Shown here: piece after piece, positions 48,562-62,413 of the stretch
Layout: the number at the start of each line of letters is the position of its first letter
How positions within the stretch are numbered: the stretch's first letter is position 1
Assembly: GCA_021805825.1 (NCBI GenBank)
Contig: JAJZEC010000009.1
Span: 1-64,000 of the forward strand
From: Pseudomonadota bacterium
GTDB taxonomy: Bacteria; Pseudomonadota; Gammaproteobacteria; Burkholderiales; Burkholderiaceae_C
DNA: 64,000 nt
Direction of reading: 5' to 3'
Notes under the pieces: model-generated
Told to the model about the DNA's origin: nothing
The model's input: the letters and a program-made list of their open reading frames with translations, nothing else
Database searches by the model: none
Made by a program: the position numbers and the translations under genes

Positions 48562-48900
48562 TCAGCGGCGACCGACCAGCAGACCGAGCAGGAAGGCCAC
48601 ACCGGCGCTGACGCCGATCGACTTCCAGGGGTTGTCGTGCACGTAGTCGTCGGTGACCTGCGCCACCTGCTTGCCGCGCTCGAGCATGTCGGCCTCCAGC
48701 TCGCTGAGCTGCACCTTGAGCCCGCCCAGGCGTTCGCCCAAGCGAGCCCGCACGCTGGCGATGCGCTCGCCGGCCTGGCTGGCCGTAAGGTTCAGCAACT
48801 CCTCGGCGTCGGAGGCGACCTCGCGCAGATCGGCGACCAGCTTGTCGGCGCTCCGCTCGTCCCCGGCCGCCTCGGCCAGGGTGCTTGCAATTTTGGCCAT
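48562..48900 (-). CDS. DUF883 (ElaB/YqjD-type) membrane-anchored protein
   Basis: The 112-aa protein has a long polar helical part (ADKLVADLREVASDAEELLNLT) and a C-terminal hydrophobic anchor with the family signature DDYVHDNPWKSIGVSAGVAFLLGLLVGRR. ElaB/YqjD proteins are tail-anchored inner-membrane proteins of stationary phase; YqjD binds ribosomes in E. coli. GGAGG stands 7 bases before the second of two adjacent ATG codons (48900), which was therefore chosen over 48903. It is first of three genes on this strand. Confidence 0.85.
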   Translation of the reverse strand: MAKIASTLAEAAGDERSADKLVADLREVASDAEELLNLTASQAGERIASVRARLGERLGGLKVQLSELEADMLERGKQVAQVTDDYVHDNPWKSIGVSAGVAFLLGLLVGRR

Positions 48901-49075
48901 CATGGATCCTCCTGGTAGTGAATGCTCGACGGGAAGGCCTGCGCCCGGACTCCTGGTGCTAGCTTAGACCCTTGTGCGCGCGCAGCCCAGCAGCCCTCGC
49001 TGAAAACCCCGGCAATCATGCCACCTTCGGGGCTGGCGGGGCGCCGATCCAGATCAACTCCTGCTGCTGCAACAT

Positions 49076-49103
49076 CTTGAAAATCGTTCGGAGCCCCGCA
49101 TGT
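49076..49103 (+). promoter_or_regulatory. Heat-shock (sigma32-like) promoter of clpB
   Basis: CTTGAAA at 49076-49082 is the sigma32 -35 consensus. CCCCGCATGT at 49094-49103, 11 bases later, resembles the -10 consensus CCCCATNT with a two-base insertion. It lies 26 bases before the clpB ATG. Heat-shock control of clpB is general in proteobacteria, which supports the call; the spacing is at the short end. Confidence 0.65.
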
Positions 49104-49128
49104 GCTGCGGGTAACGACGGAGGATTCC

Positions 49129-51720
<2,592 letters not shown>

Positions 51721-51763
51721 GCAGCCGCAGGAGCCGGCGCGCCGCAGCTTCCTGCGGCGGGCG

Positions 51764-52627
51764 TCACGCGACGGGCTGCGCCAGTGAGGCCGCTGGCGCG
51801 GCCTTCGCGGCCAGCCTTTGCGCCTCGCCACGCGCCGACAGGCGCATCCAGTGCCGCAACGCCGACATCGCGGCCATCACGTTGACCGCCGAGGCCGGGA
51901 TCCACAGGATCAGCCCGCCCAGATGCTGATCGCTCATCGCGCTCAAGCCGGAGATCGCGCGCCCGCACAGGGTGTAGATGGGGTACCAGTCGGTGCTGTT
52001 GAGCGCCAGGATCGCCCCCAGCAGCATCTGCGGCAGCATGCCGATCACGGGCAGGAAGATGCGCAATCCGGCTCCGAGGTGTGCGGGCGGATGGGGACGA
52101 GGGTCGAGCACCAGCCACCAGAACAGCAGGCCGTCGATGACCATCGACCAGTTCATCGCCTGGTACAGCGTGGTGTTGAGCATCACCCCGACATGCACCG
52201 CTGGAACCAGCCAGACCACCACCAGCCCGGAGAACAGCACCACTGCGATCCAGGGGTTGAACAGGAGATTGCCCAGCGAGCGCAGCGGCGGCAGGCGCAG
52301 CAGGGGCAGCAGCCAGTCGCGCCGCCAGCGCGCCGGCAGGCCGCTGCGCCAGGTCGGCCCCGGCCAGGACGCGATCACCAGCATCGGAGCCAGGTCGTGC
52401 AGCACCATCTGCTGGCTCATGTGGACAAAGAACTCATGCTCGGCGACATAATCCCAGTGGGTCTGCAGGCCCTGCCAGAGCAGGGCCCAGCCGAGCCAGA
52501 ACAAGGCCTGGCGCCACCACGCGGTGGCGCGACGCAGGCTGCCGCGCAGGTACAGCAGCGCTCCCAGGCCGAGGAATGCCTGCATCGGCCAGGAGGGATA
52601 CCAGGGGACGAACCAGTTCCAGAACAT
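51764..52627 (-). CDS. CtaG (Caa3_CtaG) family membrane protein
   Basis: The 287-aa product is a multi-span membrane protein of the Caa3_CtaG family, named for a factor needed for caa3-type cytochrome c oxidase in Bacillus. It has about seven hydrophobic helices. Histidine/aromatic-rich motifs include AEHEFFVHMSQQMVLHDLAPMLVIAS and the closing DQHLGGLILWIPASAVNVMAAMS. These conserved His residues suggest copper or haem handling. No oxidase genes are nearby. The start at MFWNWFVPWYPSW matches the family; an upstream extension would add a non-conserved, soluble segment. Confidence 0.78.
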   Translation of the reverse strand: MFWNWFVPWYPSWPMQAFLGLGALLYLRGSLRRATAWWRQALFWLGWALLWQGLQTHWDYVAEHEFFVHMSQQMVLHDLAPMLVIASWPGPTWRSGLPARWRRDWLLPLLRLPPLRSLGNLLFNPWIAVVLFSGLVVVWLVPAVHVGVMLNTTLYQAMNWSMVIDGLLFWWLVLDPRPHPPAHLGAGLRIFLPVIGMLPQMLLGAILALNSTDWYPIYTLCGRAISGLSAMSDQHLGGLILWIPASAVNVMAAMSALRHWMRLSARGEAQRLAAKAAPAASLAQPVA

Positions 52628-52832
52628 GGGAAGGAGGGAGCGCGCACCGGACGCGCCCGGCCTGCGGCAGCGCAAGCATAAACCCCGCACCGGCACGGCA
52701 TCGGCCGCCGCGGCGGCCGATGGTCGCACTTTGACCTAAGGCAGGACACGCAAGCCGCAAATGGTTTGCAATTGGAAACAACGGGCAGGCCGCACGGACG
52801 GCTGGGCCCGCCGGCCTTCCTGGAGATCGTGC

Positions 52833-53387
52833 ATGGCGCTTTTGCATTCCGCGGCACTCAACCCCTTGAGCACCTGTGGTCTGTGCGACCAATACCCCGC
52901 GGAACTCGCCTGCGGCGACCTGCGCGTGCTGCCTCCGGTGTTCCGGCACTTCGGGCGGCAGCTGCATTTTCTCGGGCGTGTCGCGACCGTGCAGTGCCTC
53001 GAGGACGACGGCCTGGTGCGCGCCATGCTCGCCCAGGCGGGAATGGCGCGGGTGCTGGTGGTCGCCGGAGGCGGCTCGATGCGCCATGCCGTGTTCGGCG
53101 CCCCGCAGGCCGAGCAGGCCCTGCGCAATGGCTGGGCGGGCGTGGTGGTCGACGGCTGCGTGCGGGACGTGCAGGAGTTGCACGGTGCCGCCGTGGGCGT
53201 GCGCGCGCTGGGCTGCGTGCCCAGCGGGGCGCCGGCTACCGGCGCCGGCCTGCAGCAGGTCGCGGTGAGCGTGCAGGGAGTGATGGTGCGCCCCGACGAC
53301 TGGCTGTACGCCGACGCCGACGGCATGCTGCTCAGCCAGCGCGCGCTGCACGAGCCGGCGCAGCTGCCGGCGGGGCATGCGCACTGA
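52833..53387 (+). CDS. RraA family protein
   Basis: The 184-aa product has the RraA / 4-hydroxy-4-methyl-2-oxoglutarate aldolase fold. Visible are NPLSTCGLCDQYP, VLVVAGGGSMRHAVFGA, NGWAGVVVDGCVRDVQEL (substrate- and metal-binding motif around DGCVRD) and WLYADADGMLLSQRAL. RraA in E. coli inhibits RNase E, but proteins keeping the G-x20-R-D motif often act as HMG/CHA aldolases. The R-D pair (CVRDV) is present, so aldolase activity is possible. It is convergent with lexA. Confidence 0.82.
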   Translation: MALLHSAALNPLSTCGLCDQYPAELACGDLRVLPPVFRHFGRQLHFLGRVATVQCLEDDGLVRAMLAQAGMARVLVVAGGGSMRHAVFGAPQAEQALRNGWAGVVVDGCVRDVQELHGAAVGVRALGCVPSGAPATGAGLQQVAVSVQGVMVRPDDWLYADADGMLLSQRALHEPAQLPAGHAH

Positions 53388-53410
53388 GGATCAGGATCCC
53401 CGGTACAGCC

Positions 53411-53467
53411 CAGAATACTGGTGTCTACTCCTATCCTGTCCCGCTCTATGGCGGCACAGAATACTAG
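53411..53467. repeat. CAGAATACT direct repeats in the rraA-lexA gap
   Basis: CAGAATACTGG (from 53411) and CAGAATACTAG (from 53457) form a near-perfect 11-base direct repeat, 46 bases apart, in a short stretch of clearly lower GC than its surroundings. The second copy runs into the lexA stop region. No function can be assigned. The 76-base gap shows no terminator hairpin. Confidence 0.5.
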
Positions 53468-54138
53468 ATGGCGTCCCGCAGCAGGCCGACGGCTATGCCC
53501 TCGATCGCCAGCGCCTGCCCGGGGCGCACGACGATGGGCTGGAAGTCCGGGTTCTCCGGCAGCAGTTCGACCCCCGAGGCGGTTCGCCGCAGGCGCTTGA
53601 CCGTGACTTCGTCGTCCAGCCGGGCCACGACGATCTGCCCGTTCACGGCGTCGCGCGCCTGGCGCACGGCGAGCAGGTCGCCGTCGAGGATGCCGGCGCC
53701 CTGCATGCTGGAGCCACGAACCTTCAGCAGGTAGTCGGGGCGCGCGCGAAACAGGCCGGCGTCCACCCCGAGCGTGGCCTCCACATGCTCCTGGGCCAGG
53801 ATGGGGTGGCCGGCGGCCACGCGACCGATCAGCGGGAGCATCAGCTGTTCCATTCCGGGCAGCGAGCGCGGCGTGCCCGGCAGCAGGCCCGGTGCCGGGC
53901 GCAGCGCCTGCCGCGCCGCAGCCGTCAGGCGGATGCCGCGCGAGGTGCCCGAGGCCAGCTCCAGCATGCCCTTGCGCGCCAGCGCATGCAGATGATCCTC
54001 GGCGGCATTGGCCGAGCGGAAGCCGAGTTCGGAGGCGATCTCCGCCCGCGTCGGGGGATAGCCGCTGCGCTCGATGCTGTGGGCGATCAGGCGCAGAATC
54101 TCTTCCTGGCGGGGGGTAAGCTTCGTGAGGCTGGCCAT
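53464..54138 (-). CDS. lexA: SOS repressor LexA
   Basis: LexA represses DNA-damage genes and cleaves itself when RecA is activated. The 224-aa protein has an N-terminal winged helix ([34 protein letters not shown]) and the cleavage site Ala109-Gly110 in GRVAAGHP. The protease dyad is Ser144 (VRGSSMQ) and Lys181 (VTVKRL). An SOS box lies 39 bases upstream of the start, fitting autoregulation. The gene is divergent from an asparaginase gene. Confidence 0.96.
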   Translation of the reverse strand: MASLTKLTPRQEEILRLIAHSIERSGYPPTRAEIASELGFRSANAAEDHLHALARKGMLELASGTSRGIRLTAAARQALRPAPGLLPGTPRSLPGMEQLMLPLIGRVAAGHPILAQEHVEATLGVDAGLFRARPDYLLKVRGSSMQGAGILDGDLLAVRQARDAVNGQIVVARLDDEVTVKRLRRTASGVELLPENPDFQPIVVRPGQALAIEGIAVGLLRDAI

Positions 54139-54176
54139 GCTGCACGCGCTCCGGTTCCGATGCTGTACAAAATTCG

Positions 54177-54192
54177 CTGTATTTTTATCCAG
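54177..54192. promoter_or_regulatory. LexA-binding SOS box between lexA and the asparaginase gene
   Basis: CTG-TATTTTTATC-CAG at 54177-54192 matches the proteobacterial SOS box pattern CTG-N10-CAG with the usual AT-rich centre. It lies 39 bases before the lexA start codon and 8 bases before the asparaginase ATG at 54201. It should serve lexA autoregulation, and by position could also repress the asparaginase gene. Confidence 0.85.
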
Positions 54193-54200
54193 ATTCCGTC

Positions 54201-57351
<3,151 letters not shown>

Positions 57352-57358
57352 TCGGCTC

Positions 57359-58945
57359 ATGCACCAGAAGATCCTGATCCTGGACTTCGGCTCCCAGGTC
57401 ACGCAGCTCATCGCGCGCCGCGTGCGCGAGTCGCAGGTCTATTGCGAAATCCACCCCTTCGACGTGGACGACGGCTTCATCCGCAACTTCCCGGGGCTGA
57501 AGGGAATCATCCTTTCGGGAAGCCACGCCAGTACCTACGAGCAGCAGCAGATGCGCGCGCCGCAGGCGGTGTGGGATGCCGGCGTGCCGGTGCTGGGCAT
57601 CTGCTACGGCATGCAGACCATGGCGGCGCAGCTCGGCGGCCAGGTCGAATGGAGCGAACAGCGCGAATTCGGCTACGCCGAGGTGCGCGCGCGCGGCCAC
57701 ACGCGGTTGCTCGAGGGCATCGAGGATCTGCGCACCGCCGAAGGCCACGGCATGCTCAAGGTGTGGATGAGCCACGGCGACAAGGTCACGCGCATGCCTG
57801 CGGGCTTCACGCTGATGGCCAGCACCCCGAGCTGCCCGATCGCCGGCATGGCCGACGAGGCCAGGGGCTACTACGCAGTGCAATTCCACCCCGAGGTCAC
57901 CCACACCCTGCAGGGACGCACGCTGCTGCGGCGCTTCGTGCGCGACATCTGCGGCTGCCGCGGCGACTGGGTCATGGGCGACTACATCGCCGAGGCGACG
58001 CAGCGCATCCGCGAGCAGGTCGGCAGCGAGCAGGTCATCCTGGGCCTGTCGGGCGGAGTCGATTCCAGCGTCGCCGCGGCGCTGATCCACCGCGCCATCG
58101 GCGACCAGCTGAGCTGCGTGTTCGTCGACCACGGCCTGCTGCGCCAGGACGAGGCGCGGCTGGTGATGGACATGTTCGCGGGGCGGCTGCACGCGCGTGT
58201 CGTGCATGTCGATGCCAGCGAGGACTTCCTGCGCGCGCTGGCCGGGGTCAGCGACCCCGAGCAGAAGCGACGCATCATCGGCCGGGAGTTCGTCGAGGTG
58301 TTCCAGCGCGAGGCCGGCAAGCTCCGCGACGCGCGCTGGCTGGCGCAGGGAACGATCTATCCCGACGTCATCGAGTCCGGAGGCGCGGCGACGAAGAAGG
58401 CCAGCACCATCAAGAGCCACCACAATGTCGGCGGGCTGCCGCAGAGCCTGGGCCTGAAGCTGCTCGAGCCCTTGCGCGAATTGTTCAAGGACGAGGTGCG
58501 TGAGCTCGGACGCCAGCTCGGCCTGCCATCCGAAATGGTCGATCGCCATCCCTTCCCGGGCCCCGGGCTGGGGGTGCGCATCCTCGGCGAGGTGCGGCGC
58601 GAATATGCCGATCTGCTGCGGCGCGCCGATGCCATCTTCATCGAGGAACTGCGCAGCACCCGGGATCCGGCCAGCGGCCGCAGCTGGTACGAGCAGACCG
58701 CGCAGGCCTTCGCGGTGTTCCTGCCGGTGAAGAGCGTCGGCGTCATGGGCGATGGCCGCACCTACGACTACGTGGTCGCGCTGCGCGCGGTCGACACCAG
58801 CGATTTCATGACCGCCGACTGTTCCGAGCTGCCCTTCTCCCTGCTCAAGCGGGTGGCGGGCCGCATCATCAGCGAGGTGCGCGGAATCAACCGCGTGACC
58901 TACGACGTCTCCAGCAAGCCGCCGGCGACCATCGAGTGGGAGTAG
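57359..58945 (+). CDS. guaA: GMP synthase (glutamine-hydrolysing)
   Basis: GuaA aminates XMP to GMP. The 528-aa protein has the N-terminal glutamine amidotransferase domain with the nucleophile in [16 protein letters not shown] (Cys82) and the His/Glu pair in [11 protein letters not shown]. The ATP-pyrophosphatase domain follows with [16 protein letters not shown], and the C-terminal dimerisation domain ends PPATIEWE. The ATG at 57359 starts 7 bases after guaB; an in-frame ATG at 57299 lies inside guaB and was rejected. Confidence 0.97.
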   Translation: MHQKILILDFGSQVTQLIARRVRESQVYCEIHPFDVDDGFIRNFPGLKGIILSGSHASTYEQQQMRAPQAVWDAGVPVLGICYGMQTMAAQLGGQVEWSEQREFGYAEVRARGHTRLLEGIEDLRTAEGHGMLKVWMSHGDKVTRMPAGFTLMASTPSCPIAGMADEARGYYAVQFHPEVTHTLQGRTLLRRFVRDICGCRGDWVMGDYIAEATQRIREQVGSEQVILGLSGGVDSSVAAALIHRAIGDQLSCVFVDHGLLRQDEARLVMDMFAGRLHARVVHVDASEDFLRALAGVSDPEQKRRIIGREFVEVFQREAGKLRDARWLAQGTIYPDVIESGGAATKKASTIKSHHNVGGLPQSLGLKLLEPLRELFKDEVRELGRQLGLPSEMVDRHPFPGPGLGVRILGEVRREYADLLRRADAIFIEELRSTRDPASGRSWYEQTAQAFAVFLPVKSVGVMGDGRTYDYVVALRAVDTSDFMTADCSELPFSLLKRVAGRIISEVRGINRVTYDVSSKPPATIEWE

Positions 58946-58961
58946 TTCTTCCGCCAGAAAG

Positions 58962-58986
58962 AACAGCGACGTGGAACGTCGCTGTT
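58962..58986. terminator. Bidirectional hairpin between guaA and the outer-membrane protein gene
   Basis: AACAGCGACG (58962-58971) and CGTCGCTGTT (58977-58986) form a perfect 10-bp stem with a 5-base loop in the 67-base convergent gap. The stem ends give A-rich and T-rich flanks, so it can end transcription from both sides. This is the strongest terminator candidate in the second half of the window. Confidence 0.8.
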
Positions 58987-59012
58987 TCCCGGCGCGTTGC
59001 TGCCCGAGCCGC

Positions 59013-59666
59013 TCAGAACCTTCCGATCAGGTTGATACCGTACATGCCTGCGCGGGTGTCGCTGTCCCCGGCGATGCGCCCGTAGTGGCTGTATTCGGCG
59101 CGAATCGACAGATTGCTGCTGACGGGGTGCTCGTAGCCGATCCCGGCGAGCCACCCCGTTCCCTTCTCACTTGCGCGGACGGAGTAGCTGCTGTGCGTGC
59201 CGGCATGGACGGTGGCGCTCCTGTCGTCCTGGAGATAACTTCCGCCGAGTCTTCCGTAGAAGCGGTGCATTCCGCTTTCCTGGCTGGGTCGCAGAAGCAC
59301 CGAGTAATCGATCCCGCTGAGTTTGCGCGTGCCGCTTCCCGAGAAGCTGATTTGATGGGATTCGGTTCCAGTGAAGTTCGATCGCATGTTCTGCGTCTTG
59401 AGGAACCCGAGTTCCAGCGCCACCTGCTCATGCACGTTGTAGCCGGCGAAGATCCTCCCGCTTGCGGCGCTCGTCTTCATATCCAGGCTGAATGTCCCGC
59501 CAGCCGTGCTCATCATCTGCTCCGCGGTCGTGGCGAGTTGATCGGAAACCTTCGCATAGCTGATGCCGATCCCCGCGTAGACAGGGCCCGGGGTCTCCGC
59601 GCAGGCGGTACCAAGGGACAAGGCCCCCACGACGATGGCCGCGCAGGCCGATTGGATCTTCTTCAT
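59013..59666 (-). CDS. Predicted outer-membrane beta-barrel protein
   Basis: The 217-aa precursor has a signal peptide (MKKIQSACAAIVVGALSLGTACA). The mature part has alternating patterns and repeated short strands ending in aromatic residues. It starts GPVYAGIGISYAKVS, has FAGYNVHEQVALELGF, and closes RAGMYGINLIGRF with a terminal Phe. This is the pattern of small 8-strand barrels of the OmpA/OmpX type; the function is unknown. GC content is clearly lower than in neighbouring genes (about half G+C in parts), which suggests recent acquisition or weak expression selection. GGAGCAA precedes the ATG. Confidence 0.75.
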   Translation of the reverse strand: MKKIQSACAAIVVGALSLGTACAETPGPVYAGIGISYAKVSDQLATTAEQMMSTAGGTFSLDMKTSAASGRIFAGYNVHEQVALELGFLKTQNMRSNFTGTESHQISFSGSGTRKLSGIDYSVLLRPSQESGMHRFYGRLGGSYLQDDRSATVHAGTHSSYSVRASEKGTGWLAGIGYEHPVSSNLSIRAEYSHYGRIAGDSDTRAGMYGINLIGRF

Positions 59667-59827
59667 GAAACATTGCTCCTTTCTCGCACGATGGCCGGGG
59701 TGGCCGAAGTCCTGTACCGAATGTCGATCCGTCATCCACGATGCCGTCGATCCTGCATCATTTGGATACATCCGGGGCATTCTGCATGTTCCCCGAGCGC
59801 GGTGCGGCGCTTCCGGTTAGGAATAGG

Positions 59828-61627
59828 TTAAGTGCCCGAGAAAGGCTCTGGCGTGGCGGCCGCGCAGGCCCGGTCGTCGGGCGCGGCGCGGCGCTCGAAG
59901 TGCCGCATGGTGTAGTCGTAGGCGCTGTCGATCGAGCGCTGGTAGTCCTTCCAGCTGAGCAGCCCGACCTCGGCGTGCGGCGGGGTGAGCAATTCGGTGG
60001 CCAGCCCGCGGCGCAGTTCGCTGCTGGACTGCTCGTGCACCAGCGCCGAGCGCGCCAGGATGGCGAACAGGCTCGGCCATTGGCGGCCGTGCAGCCAGTT
60101 CCAGGTCAGGCGCGGCAGCGTGGGCAGCGCGGCGTCCTCGAAGTCGGCCGGCAGCGTGTCCTCGCCGCTGATGTCCACCGCCAGCAGCCTGCGCACCCCG
60201 GTGTCGTGCATGATGTCGGTCGGCAGGTTATTGAGTACCGCTCCGTCCACGTGCACCATGCCCTGGTCGAGCAGCGGAGGCAGGATGCCCGGGATCGCGG
60301 CGCCCGCGCGCAACCACTTCCACAGCACGCCGCGGGTATGCACGTCGACGCGGCCGGCAGTCAGGTTCGACGAGACGCAGAAGAAGGGAAGGGCCAGATC
60401 CTCGATGCGCCGGCTGCCGAAGGCCTCGCGCAGCAGGCGCGTGGCGCGCCCGCCGCGCGTCAGCGCGATCAGCGGCAGAGTGAGGTCGCGCAGCGGATGG
60501 CCGACGAGGAAGGCATCGCGCATGGTGCGCAGCAGGGTGTCGTCGTCCCATTCGCAGGCCACCGCCGCGCCCACGATCGCCCCGATGCTGGTGCCTCCGA
60601 TGGAATCGATGGGAATGCCCAGCTCGCGCAGCGCGCGCACCACCCCGAGATGGCTGAAGCCGCGCGCTCCGCCGCCGGAAAGCACCAGTCCGGTGGCCTC
60701 GCCGGCCAGCAGCCTGCCCAGGCGTGCCCAATCCGCCGAGCCGCGCAGGTGGTGCCAGTGCACGGAACCCTCGAAGCCGCCCAGCCATTGCATCGCGTTG
60801 CGCGCCTGCGGCGGCCCCTCGGGCCCGAGCAGCAGCAGGTGGCGGGCGCGATGCAACACGTCGGCGCCGCTGCGGCAGATGGCGTCGGGCCACGGCTGCG
60901 GCGTCGTGCCGGCCTCGGCGAGCAGCAGGAACTGGTCGGCCTGCCGCATGCAGCGGGCGCGCCAGGATGGGTCGCCGTCCGCGACGTAGACGATGAAGCG
61001 GTGCTCGCGCTCGCGCAGGTCGTGCCAGGCCGTGTCGCGCTCGCTCCCGAGGGCACTGTCCACCAGCAGCACCGAGCCGCGCGCGCGCAGTGCCTCTTCC
61101 AGCGCGCGCGCCGCGTCGCGCAGCGCCGGGCCGTCGGTGGCCGCCAGCAGGGCGAAGGTGCGCGGCGGGTTGAGCAGTTGCTCGTGCTCACGCCACTGCA
61201 CCCTCGCCAGCAGATCGGCGAGCGTGCGCGCCAGCGCCTCCGGGTGGGCGGCCATCAGCCGCAGCAGCCGCCGAGCGCCGCGCAGCCGCAACAGGCTGCA
61301 GTCGCGCAGCGCGCGCACCGTGGCGCCCCGCGGACGCTGGGTCAGCAGACCGAGCTCGCCCACCGTCTGGCCGGAGGAGACCAGGCCGAGCAGGCGTTCC
61401 TCGGCATCGCTGTGACCGCGACCGAAGACCCCCAGGCTGCCCGAGCACACCACGTACACGGCGTCGGCAGGCTCGCCGCGGCGACACAGGGTTTCGCCTC
61501 CGGCCAGCGCGATGGGCTCGAAGTGGGGCAGCAGGCTGGCCAGCACCTCGGCGCGCAGTCCGCCGAACAGCGCGGTGGCGCCGATCGCCTGCAGCATGGC
61601 CTGTGCGTGGGGGCCGTCGACGTCCAT
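59828..61627 (-). CDS. Patatin-like phospholipase with cyclic-nucleotide-binding domain (NTE family)
   Basis: The 599-aa protein has an N-terminal cNMP-binding domain (about 15-120, with GELGLLTQRPRGATVRAL) and a poorly conserved middle (150-310). The C-terminal patatin domain has the oxyanion motif SGGGARGFSHLG, the nucleophile in GGTSIGAIVG (Ser347) and the dyad Asp461 in VDGAVLNN. This is the layout of bacterial neuropathy-target-esterase-like phospholipases, which act on membrane lysophospholipids. Control by cyclic nucleotide is an inference. It is followed by the lower-GC barrel gene on the same strand after 161 bases. Confidence 0.9.
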   Translation of the reverse strand: MDVDGPHAQAMLQAIGATALFGGLRAEVLASLLPHFEPIALAGGETLCRRGEPADAVYVVCSGSLGVFGRGHSDAEERLLGLVSSGQTVGELGLLTQRPRGATVRALRDCSLLRLRGARRLLRLMAAHPEALARTLADLLARVQWREHEQLLNPPRTFALLAATDGPALRDAARALEEALRARGSVLLVDSALGSERDTAWHDLREREHRFIVYVADGDPSWRARCMRQADQFLLLAEAGTTPQPWPDAICRSGADVLHRARHLLLLGPEGPPQARNAMQWLGGFEGSVHWHHLRGSADWARLGRLLAGEATGLVLSGGGARGFSHLGVVRALRELGIPIDSIGGTSIGAIVGAAVACEWDDDTLLRTMRDAFLVGHPLRDLTLPLIALTRGGRATRLLREAFGSRRIEDLALPFFCVSSNLTAGRVDVHTRGVLWKWLRAGAAIPGILPPLLDQGMVHVDGAVLNNLPTDIMHDTGVRRLLAVDISGEDTLPADFEDAALPTLPRLTWNWLHGRQWPSLFAILARSALVHEQSSSELRRGLATELLTPPHAEVGLLSWKDYQRSIDSAYDYTMRHFERRAAPDDRACAAATPEPFSGT

Positions 61628-61687
61628 GATGGCCGCATTGTGCCCGAGGCCGGCGCGACCGCGGCTGGCGGGCGCGGGCCCACCCGT

Positions 61688-62413
61688 TCAGGCCGCGTGC
61701 GCGGCGCCGTGGCCGAGGTAGGTCGCCTGCACCTCGGGGGAGGCGAGAAGCTCGGCGGCTGATCCCTGCAGGCGGATGGTGCCGGTTTCCAGCACGTAGG
61801 CGCGGTCGGCCAGCTTGAGGGCCATGCGCGCGTTCTGCTCGACCAGCAGCACGGTCATGCCCTGTTCGCGGATCTGGCGCAGCGAGCGGAAAATGTCGCG
61901 CACGATGATCGGCGCCAGGCCCAGGCTCGGCTCGTCGAGCAGCAGCAGCCGGGGGCGCGCCACCAGCGCGCGCCCGATCACCAGCATCTGCTGTTCGCCC
62001 CCCGACAGGGTGCCGGCCAGTTGCTCGCGGCGCTCCAGCAGGCGCGGGAACATCTGCCAGACCTGCTGCAGGCTTTGCGCGACCTCGGCGCGGCCGCGGG
62101 TGTAGCCGCCCAGGCTCAGGTTCTCCCAGACGCTGAGCGTGGGAAACACCCGTCGCCCCTCGGGCACCTGGGAGATGCCCATGCGCACGATGGCGTCGGC
62201 CGCGGTGCGCTGGATCTCCTGCCCGCGCAACAGCACCTTGCCCGCATGCGCGCGCAGCAGCCCGCTGATGGTGCGCATCAGCGTTGTCTTGCCGGCGCCG
62301 TTGGCGCCGAGCAGGGCGACGATCTCGCCTTCGGCGACGTCGAGGCTGATGCCCTTGAGCGCCTGGATGTGGCCGTAGCGCACGTCGAGGTCGCGGATCT
62401 CCAGCATGTTCAT
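61688..62413 (-). CDS. livF: Branched-chain amino acid type ABC transporter ATP-binding protein LivF
   Basis: The 241-aa ABC ATPase has Walker A LLGANGAGKTTLMRTISG, ISQVPEGRRVFPTLSVWENL (LivF-type), the signature LSGGEQQMLVIGRALVARP and Walker B LLLLDEPSLGLAP. It works with LivG, the permeases LivM and LivH, and a periplasmic binding protein. Its start overlaps the livG stop (ATGA). The substrate could be branched-chain amino acids, but amide or urea transporters share this layout. Confidence 0.92.
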   Translation of the reverse strand: MNMLEIRDLDVRYGHIQALKGISLDVAEGEIVALLGANGAGKTTLMRTISGLLRAHAGKVLLRGQEIQRTAADAIVRMGISQVPEGRRVFPTLSVWENLSLGGYTRGRAEVAQSLQQVWQMFPRLLERREQLAGTLSGGEQQMLVIGRALVARPRLLLLDEPSLGLAPIIVRDIFRSLRQIREQGMTVLLVEQNARMALKLADRAYVLETGTIRLQGSAAELLASPEVQATYLGHGAAHAA

